A stretch of 8,357 nt of DNA from Clostridiaceae bacterium (GTDB lineage Bacteria > Bacillota > Clostridia > Oscillospirales > Acutalibacteraceae). The notes below the pieces were generated by a model. It saw nothing but the letters and a program-made list of their open reading frames with translations, did not search any database and had not been told where the DNA came from. The position numbers and the translations under genes are program-made. Positions 1 to 5,840 of the stretch are shown piece after piece (the stretch's first letter is position 1; every line of letters begins with the position of its first letter). The stretch lies in NCBI GenBank assembly GCA_016295895.1, contig JAEDKI010000081.1, positions 1 to 8,357 of the forward strand, written 5' to 3'.

Positions 1-246
1 GTCGATAAGCTCCAGAAGCTCCTTGGTCGTCGTCTCATCGGGCAGAGCAAATTCGAGCGACCTCATTCCCGTTCTCTCACAGGCATTTTTCTTGTTGTTA
101 ACATAAATTCTCGAAGCAGGGTCATTGCCGACGATAATTACCGCCAGAGCGGGCTGAACGCCCTTTTCTTTAAGAGCCGCAACCCTTTCGGATATTTTGT
201 CAAGATTGTATTCTCTGACCGCCTTGCCGTCAATTATCTTTCCCAT
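1..246 (-). CDS. folD: FolD, bifunctional methylenetetrahydrofolate dehydrogenase / methenyltetrahydrofolate cyclohydrolase (N-terminal part, cut by window edge)
   Basis: FolD interconverts 5,10-methylene-, 5,10-methenyl- and 10-formyl-tetrahydrofolate in the cytoplasm, supplying one-carbon units for purine and formyl-Met synthesis. The 82 visible residues start MGKIIDGKAV and match the family's N-terminal catalytic domain: PALAVIIVGNDPAS at about 32-45, then IYVNNKKNACE at 47-57. By alignment with E. coli Tyr50/Lys54, Tyr48 and Lys52 are the active-site pair, and both are present. The end reads ELLELID, like E. coli. The family is usually about 280 residues, so about 200 residues, including the NAD(P) domain, lie outside the window. 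The start at 246 is preferred: GTGAG at 256-260 sits 9 nt upstream, whereas an in-frame ATG at 255 abuts that site. The gene follows lgt after 68 bp with no terminator between. The family assignment is secure; cofactor preference cannot be seen. Confidence 0.95.
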   Translation of the reverse strand, partial: MGKIIDGKAVREYNLDKISERVAALKEKGVQPALAVIIVGNDPASRIYVNNKKNACERTGMRSLEFALPDETTTKELLELID

Positions 247-276
247 CGGAATCATCTCACTTTATATTTATATTAC

Positions 277-306
277 ATTATAATTAATACCGAATTGTTA
301 TGAAAA
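277..306 (-). promoter_or_regulatory. Candidate sigmaA-type promoter for folD
   Basis: On the minus strand there is a perfect -10 TATAAT (277-282), an 18 bp spacer and a weak -35 TTTTCA (301-306, four of six consensus bases). The predicted start near 270 gives a leader of about 24 nt that retains the GTGAG ribosome binding site. The lgt-folD gap is extremely AT-rich, so a TATAAT could arise by chance. The sensible start-point geometry and the length of the gap make a real promoter plausible. No stem-loop with a T tract is seen, so read-through from lgt could also transcribe folD. Confidence 0.45.
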
Positions 307-314
307 TCTTACAA

Positions 315-1319
315 TTAAATTACATTGCCGCTTTCCGATTTTTCTCTTTCAAGATAAGCGTCGAGCCATTTCTGAGCCTGCTTGATGTCTTCGTCTCTCT
401 TTTTCAGTTCAAGCTCGGTGAAATAATCAACGCCGTCAATCGGTTTCGGATGCTTTTTGTATTTTATAATCAAAGCAACAAGCAGAACGGCGCAAACAAG
501 AGCAAGAGCGGCTGAAAGAGCCTGTGAAATTCTGATTGTAGTGCCCGCAATATAGAGACTGTCGGTTCTCAGACCCTCAACCACCATTCTCTCAACGCCG
601 TACCAAACGCCGTAGCAGAGAGCAATCTGACCGCTGAACAGCCTTGCCTTGCGGCAGATGATATAAAGCACGAAAAATCCGAGCAGACACCAGATTGATT
701 CATAAAGGAAAGTCGGATGAACGGGCTTTGACGGGTCAACCTCAAAGCCGTTTGCGGCAAAAAACTGCTGATTGGCGGCGATATAATCCGCAACCTTTTC
801 GCTCCACATTCCCCAGGGCAAATCCGTGTTGACGCCGAATGCCTCCTGATTTGTGAAATTGCCCCAGCGGCCTATGCCCTGACCGATAAGGAAACTCATG
901 GTTGCAATATCAAGCAGATTCCAGAAATTCATCTTTCTCGCCTTGCAGACAAAATATGCCGCTATAATGCCTGCAATAAGTCCGCCGTAAATCGCAAGTC
1001 CGCCGTTCCAGATTTTCGGGATATCCGAAAGGTGATTTCCGTAATAATCCCACTTTGAAAAAACATAGTAAAGCCTTGCGCCGACTATCGCCGCAAGAGT
1101 TCCGTAAATCAGAACATCAACCATTTTGTCAAGGCTCATCTTCCATTTGTATGCCATTCTGCCGCCGAAAAGCACTGCAAGCAGAAATCCGAAAGCGATT
1201 ATTGCGCCGTAAAATCTTATCTGAACATCAATTCCGAAAATCGAAAAATCAGCAAGAATGCTCGGGACGCTGAAGCCTCTGTTGATTCCCGTAAAATATA
1301 CAACCGTATAATCCGACAT
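315..1319 (-). CDS. lgt: Lgt, phosphatidylglycerol--prolipoprotein diacylglyceryl transferase
   Basis: Lgt moves the diacylglyceryl group of phosphatidylglycerol onto the lipobox cysteine of prolipoproteins in the cytoplasmic membrane, the first step of lipoprotein maturation. At 334 residues it is on the long side for the family. About seven hydrophobic segments can be seen (roughly 33-54, 66-86, 107-125, 131-149, 208-222, 228-247, 264-286). The Lgt signature GRWGNFTNQE spans 150-159, and Arg151, Asn154 and Glu159 correspond to E. coli Arg143, Asn146 and Glu151. Tyr37, Tyr240, Arg244, Glu248 and Arg251 align with E. coli Tyr26, Tyr235, Arg239, Glu243 and Arg246. E. coli His103 is replaced by Tyr111 (GGLAIYGG). 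A charged tail of about 45 residues follows the last membrane segment. AAAGGAA (1327-1333) lies 7 nt before the ATG. It is probably cotranscribed with yfmH, which ends 35 bp upstream. Confidence 0.97.
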   Translation of the reverse strand: MSDYTVVYFTGINRGFSVPSILADFSIFGIDVQIRFYGAIIAFGFLLAVLFGGRMAYKWKMSLDKMVDVLIYGTLAAIVGARLYYVFSKWDYYGNHLSDIPKIWNGGLAIYGGLIAGIIAAYFVCKARKMNFWNLLDIATMSFLIGQGIGRWGNFTNQEAFGVNTDLPWGMWSEKVADYIAANQQFFAANGFEVDPSKPVHPTFLYESIWCLLGFFVLYIICRKARLFSGQIALCYGVWYGVERMVVEGLRTDSLYIAGTTIRISQALSAALALVCAVLLVALIIKYKKHPKPIDGVDYFTELELKKRDEDIKQAQKWLDAYLEREKSESGNVI

Positions 1320-1350
1320 TTTATTATTCCTTTCACTTTTTATACTAACA

Positions 1351-1378
1351 TCGGTTAACCTATCGGACTGATAACCGA
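1351..1378 (-). repeat. Inverted repeat over the yfmH stop codon
   Basis: TCGGTTA (1351-1357) and TAACCGA (1372-1378) are perfect 7-base inverted arms around a 14-base loop; the yfmH stop codon lies in one arm. A second, overlapping palindrome, GGTTAACC (1353-1360), competes with it. No T tract follows on the minus strand, where the sequence runs into the A-rich lgt leader, so it does not look like an intrinsic terminator. It could be a weak hairpin between the yfmH and lgt messages, or chance. Confidence 0.3.
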
Positions 1379-2626
1379 AAGTGCGGCAGATTCTTCTTTG
1401 AGAACGGCAAGCCTCTCCTGAACCTTTTCAAGCGTCAGATTGCGGCAGGCATCAAGCTCCGCAAAGGGCTCATAGCCGTTAAAGCCCATATCCATGAGCA
1501 AATTCGCCGTGTCATCGATATCGTTATAGTTCATAACAAATCTGCCGTAAGCCTTGCGCTTTGACCTTTCAAAAGCCGCCTTGTCAATTCCGTTGGTCTG
1601 AGCATTTTTAATTTCTTCTTTGATGATTTCAGCGGTTTTTTCGGGGTCTTTGCTTGTTCCGCCGAACATTACGCAAGAATAGCCGAAGCCGTTGAACAGC
1701 TCGCCGCCGAAGCCCATATCAACAAGCCCTTCGTCGATAAGCCTTTTGAAAAGTGCAGAAGATCTGCCCGTCAATGCGTCTATCATTACAGAAGTAGCAA
1801 TTTCATCCTCAAGGCTGAGAAGCGGTTCTGAAATATCTTCCTTAAAGCCGAGCATGAACTGCTTTTCGGCAACGGAAAGGCGCTCCTCAACATAGCCCTG
1901 AACGGGCAGAGGGCTTTCTTTCTCAAACTTTCTTTCGCATTTCTTGCCCTCTGAGGACTTAATGCATCTGTCAACAATATCAAAAATCTCCTGCGGGTCA
2001 ACTCCGCCGACAACGCAGAGCACCATATTTGCGGGATTATAGAAATTATTATAAAGCCTGTAGAGCAAATCAGCGTCAATCTTTGCAATCGAATCCTGCG
2101 TTCCCGCAATATCGATTCTGACGGGATGAACGCTGTATAGCGCACGAAGCAGATTGAACATAACCTGCCAGCTCGGAGAATCCTGATACATTCTGATTTC
2201 CTGACCGATTATGCCCTGCTCCTTTTCAACGGTCTGCTGAGTAAAAAACGGATTCTGAACAAAATCAAGCAGAATTTCGAGCGATTCATCTATCTTTGAC
2301 GAACCCTTGAAAAGATAAGCCGTTTTTTCAAAGGAAGTATAAGCGTTTGCGCTCGCTCCCGTTTTTGCAAAGCGTTCAAAAGCGTTCAGATCCTCGCTTT
2401 CAAACAGCTTGTGCTCAAGAAAATGAGCCGTTCCCTCGGGAATTCCTTCAAATTCTCCCTTATCATTCTTAACCGCCGTATCGATTGAACCGTATTTTAC
2501 GCCGAAAATCGCATAGGCGGAGTCATAGTCCTCTTTCGGCAGAACTCTGATTTCAAGCCCCGACGGATGAACGGCGCAGAACACGCTTTCGCCGAGCTTT
2601 TCGTTGGTGAACTGCTTAATCTTCAT
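1355..2626 (-). CDS. yfmH: YfmH-type M16 zinc metallopeptidase homologue (EF-P 5-aminopentanol modification-associated family)
   Basis: This is a cytoplasmic M16 (pitrilysin/insulinase) protein of 423 residues from the chosen start. The inverted zinc motif HFLEH is at 68-72 (His68, Glu71, His72). Glu143 in IIGQEIRMYQDSP is the likely third ligand. In the second half LTGRSSALFKRL (286-296) matches the usual M16 C-terminal-domain region. The active site therefore looks intact, unlike that of YfmF just upstream. M16 half-size proteins commonly work as active/inactive heterodimers, so a YfmF-YfmH complex is likely (inference). The family name comes from B. subtilis genes (also called ymfF/ymfH) linked to EF-P modification; its substrate is not known to me. 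An in-frame ATG at 2674 would add 16 basic residues (RRSRRR) and lies deep inside yfmF. The GGAGGAGG at 2636-2643, 9 nt before ATG 2626, settles the start. It overlaps yfmF by 11 bp, so translation is probably coupled. Confidence 0.92.
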   Translation of the reverse strand: MKIKQFTNEKLGESVFCAVHPSGLEIRVLPKEDYDSAYAIFGVKYGSIDTAVKNDKGEFEGIPEGTAHFLEHKLFESEDLNAFERFAKTGASANAYTSFEKTAYLFKGSSKIDESLEILLDFVQNPFFTQQTVEKEQGIIGQEIRMYQDSPSWQVMFNLLRALYSVHPVRIDIAGTQDSIAKIDADLLYRLYNNFYNPANMVLCVVGGVDPQEIFDIVDRCIKSSEGKKCERKFEKESPLPVQGYVEERLSVAEKQFMLGFKEDISEPLLSLEDEIATSVMIDALTGRSSALFKRLIDEGLVDMGFGGELFNGFGYSCVMFGGTSKDPEKTAEIIKEEIKNAQTNGIDKAAFERSKRKAYGRFVMNYNDIDDTANLLMDMGFNGYEPFAELDACRNLTLEKVQERLAVLKEESAALSVISPIG

Positions 2627-3893
2627 TTTCAGCATCCTCCTCCGGCTGCGCCGCAAGCATAAATATCGTGTCAATGGTCAGCTTCTTTGCCGCTTCGCAG
2701 ACCTGCTCCATTGTTACGGCTTCGATGCCTTCAACCTCCTGCTCGGGGGTGAATATTTCTTCCTCGGCAATCTGACTGCCGTACCATGCGGCAATCTCCT
2801 CGGGAGTTGAAAAAGTATGTCTCTCTTTCAATGAAAGCTTTGAGGCTTCCAGAATCTCAGGCTCGGTCTTGCCGTTTCTCAGATCCGTAAGCTGAGTGAG
2901 CACCTCTGCGGTAACCTTTTTTTCTTTATCGGTATCAATGCCCGCCTCAACGGCAACTATTCCCTTGTCGGAAATGAGCCTTGAATTGCAGTAATATGCA
3001 AGGCTGAGCTTTTCACGGACATTTGTGAACAGCTTTGAGTAAGTTCCCCTGCCGAAAATGTCGTTCATAACCGTAACGGCATGGATATTGTCTCTGCTGC
3101 CGCTCATGCCCGCCCTCATGCCGATAACCAGCTTGCCCTGATTTACGGGCTGTCTTTCTTCAAAACGGTTGAATCTTCCGCCCTTGAGAATGAATTTTGT
3201 TTCAAGATTTTCAGGGGTTCTGTCGATTTTTTTGAAATATGAAGTGAATATTTTTTCAACCTTTTCGGTCTGTACGCTTCCGACAACGGTTATCTGGAAC
3301 ACTGCGCTTGAAAGCATGTTTTTCCACGCCGCATAGACATCAGCCATTTTAACGGCGTTGATTTCCTCAACCGTGCCGTATTTTCCTCTGCCGAAAGGCT
3401 CGTTCTGGCACATATGCCCGATGCACTTATTGAAAGAATAAGTTCTCTTGTTGTTGAATTCTTCCTCAACCTGCTGAATAAGAAGGCGTTTTTCGAGCGC
3501 AAGATTCTCCGCTCCGAAGCTGCCGCTTTTGCAGTTGGGCTTGAATATCATGCCCGCAAGCAGCTCCGCACTCTGCTCTGCGATGCTTTCATCGGTCAGA
3601 GCAAAGCGGTCGTCAAGGCTTGAAATATTCATCGTGAGCACCTGAGCGTCGCCCTTTTTGAATATTCCGGCAGAAACCGATGCGCCGTAAAGCTCGTCAA
3701 GCTTGCCGTTAAGCATTGAAAAATCCGGATATTCCTTGCACGAACGCTTGAGAAGAAAGAGCATAAGAGCGTTTGCCGCCGCCCTTTCATCCAAAGGCAG
3801 AGCCATTGAAACCGATATTATTCCCGTCTTGAATTTATCCGACGGAACGCTTATCAAACGCACCTTTTCCGCTAACATACTGACCTTGGGCAT
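2616..3893 (-). CDS. yfmF: YfmF-type M16 peptidase-like protein without zinc site (EF-P 5-aminopentanol modification-associated family)
   Basis: This 425-residue protein has the two-domain M16 layout but no HXXEH. The region where the motif should lie, about 38-55 (AAANALMLFLLKRSCKEY), has no zinc-ligand pair, so it is not expected to be a peptidase alone. The C-terminal half keeps FGRGTYSKLF (280-289) and REKLSLAYY (293-301), the M16 segment that supplies Arg/Tyr active-site residues to a partner subunit. With the catalytic YfmH encoded immediately downstream and overlapping, a heterodimer in which YfmF supplies the second half-site is the natural reading (inference from M16 family architecture). 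The C-terminus is acidic (EEDAENED). No signal peptide is seen, so it is cytoplasmic. AGGAAG (3901-3906) stands 7 nt before the ATG. A 40 bp gap separates it from lysA. The family link to EF-P modification comes from B. subtilis; the biochemical role is unclear. Confidence 0.9.
   Translation of the reverse strand: MPKVSMLAEKVRLISVPSDKFKTGIISVSMALPLDERAAANALMLFLLKRSCKEYPDFSMLNGKLDELYGASVSAGIFKKGDAQVLTMNISSLDDRFALTDESIAEQSAELLAGMIFKPNCKSGSFGAENLALEKRLLIQQVEEEFNNKRTYSFNKCIGHMCQNEPFGRGKYGTVEEINAVKMADVYAAWKNMLSSAVFQITVVGSVQTEKVEKIFTSYFKKIDRTPENLETKFILKGGRFNRFEERQPVNQGKLVIGMRAGMSGSRDNIHAVTVMNDIFGRGTYSKLFTNVREKLSLAYYCNSRLISDKGIVAVEAGIDTDKEKKVTAEVLTQLTDLRNGKTEPEILEASKLSLKERHTFSTPEEIAAWYGSQIAEEEIFTPEQEVEGIEAVTMEQVCEAAKKLTIDTIFMLAAQPEEDAENED
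2636..2643 (-). promoter_or_regulatory. Ribosome binding site that decides the yfmH start
   Basis: GGAGGAGG on the minus strand lies inside the last codons of yfmF. It is 9 nt from ATG 2626, a good distance. It directly abuts another in-frame ATG at 2635, which is too close for initiation. This supports 2626 as the start and coupling of yfmH translation to ribosomes finishing yfmF. Confidence 0.75.
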
Positions 3894-3907
3894 TGTGTCA
3901 CTTCCTA

Positions 3908-3937
3908 ATTATATTTTTAATGGATTTATTCTGTCAG
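3908..3937 (-). promoter_or_regulatory. Promoter-like sequence between lysA and yfmF (doubtful)
   Basis: A -35 CTGACA (3932-3937, five of six bases, overlapping the lysA stop codon), an 18 bp spacer and a -10 TATAAT (3908-3913, six of six) form a good sigmaA match on the minus strand. Transcription would begin near 3901, only about 8 nt before the yfmF ATG. The AGGAAG ribosome binding site would then fall between the -10 and the start point. A transcript from here would be nearly leaderless for yfmF, though it could still serve yfmH and lgt. Chance in an AT-rich gap is the alternative. Confidence 0.3.
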
Positions 3938-5232
3938 ATATCGCATTCAGCAACCTGCTCGTAGGTTTCACGCTTAATGATAACTCTTGACTCGCCGTCC
4001 TTGACCATAACGGCGGGAAGTCTCGGTATTCTGTTATAGTTTGAAGCCATCGAGTAGTTATAAGCTCCGGTTGAAAGCACGGCGATTATGTCGCCCGGCT
4101 CAACGGGCTGAATGTGAGTCCACTCCTGAATAAGGTCGCCGCTCTCACAGCATTTGCCCGCAACCGTCACGGTTTCGGTTCTCTTTTCGCTCGCCTTGTT
4201 TGCGCAGACAAGCTCATAATGTGACTGATAAAGCGCATATCTCGGATTGTCTCCCATTCCGCCGTCAATTGAAACATAGGTTCTGACATCGGGAATGTTC
4301 TTAACTGCGCCGACGGTGTAGAGCGTTAAGCCTGCCGCTCCGACAACCGATCTGCCCGGCTCAATGAGAATGAACGGGGTTTTGAGACCGAGCTTTGCCG
4401 AATAGCTGTTGACCGTCTCGGCAACCTTTTTCATGTAATCCGCAAAGGGTCTGGGTCTGTCGGTTTTCAGATATTTGATTCCGAATCCGCCGCCGAGGTT
4501 GAGCTCTTCAAGCTCAACGCCTGTCTGATCCTTGATATCCTTGAAAAGGTCAAGCATGACCGTTGCGGCAAGCTCAAACGGGTCGAGGTCGAAAATCTGA
4601 GAGCCGATATGGCAATGCAGACCTCTGAGCTTGATATTCGGCATTTTCAGAGCTTCTTTGACTGCCGCCATGGCTTCGCCCGTTTCAAGCGCAAAGCCGA
4701 ATTTTGAATCTATCTGACCGGTTCTGATGAAATCGTGAGTGTGAGCGTCGATGCCGGGCTTTATTCTGAGCATGATGCCGACGGTTTTGCCCTGAGAAGC
4801 CGCAACCTCGTTGAGGCTTTCAAGCTCGGTGACATTATCAACGATTATTCTGCCGACATTATTCGTGACCGCCATAACAAGCTCATCATGAGTTTTATTG
4901 TTTCCGTGAAAAACGATCCTATCCGTCGGGAAGCCGACCGAAAGCGCCGTGTAAAGCTCTCCGCCCGAAACAACATCGATTCCCGTGCCCTCCTGAGCGC
5001 AGATGCGGCACATTTCCTTACAGCAGAAAGCCTTGCTTGCATAAACCACAAGACCGTTGCCGCCGTAATTCTCATCAATCGACTTTTTGAATTCTCTGAG
5101 ATTGTTTCTTATCTCATTTTCATCAAAAACATAGGCGGGAGTACCGTACTTTTCCGCAAGCTCAACGGTATCGGCACCGCCGATTGTGAGATGACCTTTT
5201 TCGTTCACCGAAATACAATCCGAAACATACAT
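3934..5232 (-). CDS. lysA: LysA, diaminopimelate decarboxylase
   Basis: LysA is a PLP enzyme that decarboxylates meso-2,6-diaminopimelate to L-lysine, the last step of the pathway, in the cytoplasm. The 432 residues match the family length. Visible landmarks of the alanine-racemase-like barrel: YASKAF (64-69) with the PLP-binding Lys67; HCHIGSQ (206-212); glycine-rich phosphate loop LGGGFGI (246-252); EPGRS (291-295). The C-terminal beta domain has CCESGD (361-366), with Cys362 and Glu363 expected to act across the dimer, and GAYNYSMASNYN (389-400) with Tyr391 near the PLP. CCESGD and HIGSQ favour DAP decarboxylase over ornithine/arginine decarboxylases of the same fold. AGGAGG (5242-5247) is 9 nt before the ATG and overlaps the end of ysxC, with only 5 bp between the coding regions, so the two are almost surely cotranscribed. 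No lysine riboswitch leader precedes it. No other lysine gene is in the window. Confidence 0.97.
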   Translation of the reverse strand: MYVSDCISVNEKGHLTIGGADTVELAEKYGTPAYVFDENEIRNNLREFKKSIDENYGGNGLVVYASKAFCCKEMCRICAQEGTGIDVVSGGELYTALSVGFPTDRIVFHGNNKTHDELVMAVTNNVGRIIVDNVTELESLNEVAASQGKTVGIMLRIKPGIDAHTHDFIRTGQIDSKFGFALETGEAMAAVKEALKMPNIKLRGLHCHIGSQIFDLDPFELAATVMLDLFKDIKDQTGVELEELNLGGGFGIKYLKTDRPRPFADYMKKVAETVNSYSAKLGLKTPFILIEPGRSVVGAAGLTLYTVGAVKNIPDVRTYVSIDGGMGDNPRYALYQSHYELVCANKASEKRTETVTVAGKCCESGDLIQEWTHIQPVEPGDIIAVLSTGAYNYSMASNYNRIPRLPAVMVKDGESRVIIKRETYEQVAECDI

Positions 5233-5237
5233 TTTAT

Positions 5238-5828
5238 TTATCCTCCTATTTTTGAAGCGGCAATTATCTCCGCTTTTATCTGTTCAACACCCGTGCCTTT
5301 TACGGCAGAAAACTCTATTGTTTTAATCTCGGGATAATCCGCAAGCTCGCTTTGCAGCTCCGCCCTGCGTTTTTCAAGCTCGCTTTTATTGAGTTTGTCG
5401 CATTTTGTCAATGCAATAACAAACGGAATTCCGCTCTCTCTGAGAAAGTTCAGCATGAGCATATCGTCTGCGGTCGGCGAATGGCGCATATCTATAAGCT
5501 GAATAACAAGGGGAATGTTGCGCCCGGATTGGAAATATCCCTCCATAAGCTCAGCCCAGCGTTTTTTCTCCTTCATTTCACGCTTCGCATAGCCGTAGCC
5601 GGGCAGATCAACGAAAAACACGCCGTCGCCTTTGAAAAAGTTGACCGTTATCGTCTTGCCCGGAACGGAGCTGACTCTTGCAAGATTCTTGCGATTGAAA
5701 ATCTTATTTATAAGCGACGATTTGCCGACATTGGAACGCCCCGAAAACACTATTTCCGCTTCCCGTGAGGGCGGAAGCTGAGAAGATGTGCCGTATGCGG
5801 CGGTAAATTCTATTTTATCAAATCTCAT
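5238..5828 (-). CDS. ysxC: YsxC/YihA (EngB) ribosome-biogenesis GTPase
   Basis: This small TRAFAC-class GTPase is needed for late assembly of the 50S ribosomal subunit in the bacteria where it has been studied. At 196 residues it has the normal length. All GTPase motifs are visible: G1 GRSNVGKS (30-37), G2 with PGKT (56-59, Thr59), G3 DLPGYG (74-79), G4 TKCD (141-144) and G5 SAVKG (174-178). The basic/aromatic stretch after G3 (YAKREMKEKKRW, 80-91) is typical of the EngB group and fits an RNA-facing surface. The ATG at 5828 is preceded by GAGGTG (5834-5839) 5 nt upstream, lying in the 12 bp gap after lon. lon followed by ysxC is a conserved Firmicute gene pair, so expression probably comes from the lon promoter. 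Confidence 0.97.
   Translation of the reverse strand: MRFDKIEFTAAYGTSSQLPPSREAEIVFSGRSNVGKSSLINKIFNRKNLARVSSVPGKTITVNFFKGDGVFFVDLPGYGYAKREMKEKKRWAELMEGYFQSGRNIPLVIQLIDMRHSPTADDMLMLNFLRESGIPFVIALTKCDKLNKSELEKRRAELQSELADYPEIKTIEFSAVKGTGVEQIKAEIIAASKIGG
5242..5247 (-). promoter_or_regulatory. Ribosome binding site of lysA inside the end of ysxC
   Basis: A consensus AGGAGG lies 9 nt before the lysA ATG and overlaps the last sense codons of ysxC (its stop codon is 5238-5240). Ribosomes ending on ysxC will pass over this site, so expression of the two genes is likely linked. Confidence 0.8.
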
Positions 5829-5840
5829 TCCTGCACCTCG

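Noticed and set aside
247..314. Intrinsic terminator after lgt
   Set aside because: The gap has no G+C-rich stem followed by a T run on the minus strand, so I cannot support a terminator.
300..515. 71-codon plus-strand open frame starting in the lgt-folD gap
   Set aside because: All but its first codons mirror the C-terminal coding part of lgt, and there is no ribosome binding site or known family.
1320..1354. Separate promoter for lgt (TATAAA near 1335-1345)
   Set aside because: No acceptable -35 hexamer lies 16-18 bp upstream, and the 35 bp gap fits cotranscription with yfmH.
2627..2674. Upstream ATG at 2674 as the yfmH start, adding 16 residues
   Set aside because: The added residues are very basic and unlike family members, lie inside yfmF, and have no good ribosome binding site; GGAGGAGG at 2636-2643 supports ATG 2626.
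4735..5337. 200-codon open frame on the plus strand opposite lysA and the end of ysxC
   Set aside because: It lies wholly antisense to two genes with intact motifs, has no recognisable domain, and its open frame follows from the codon use of the minus-strand genes.
5352..5768. 138-codon plus-strand open frame opposite ysxC
   Set aside because: It is antisense to all GTPase motifs of YsxC and shows no recognisable protein family; it is a shadow frame.
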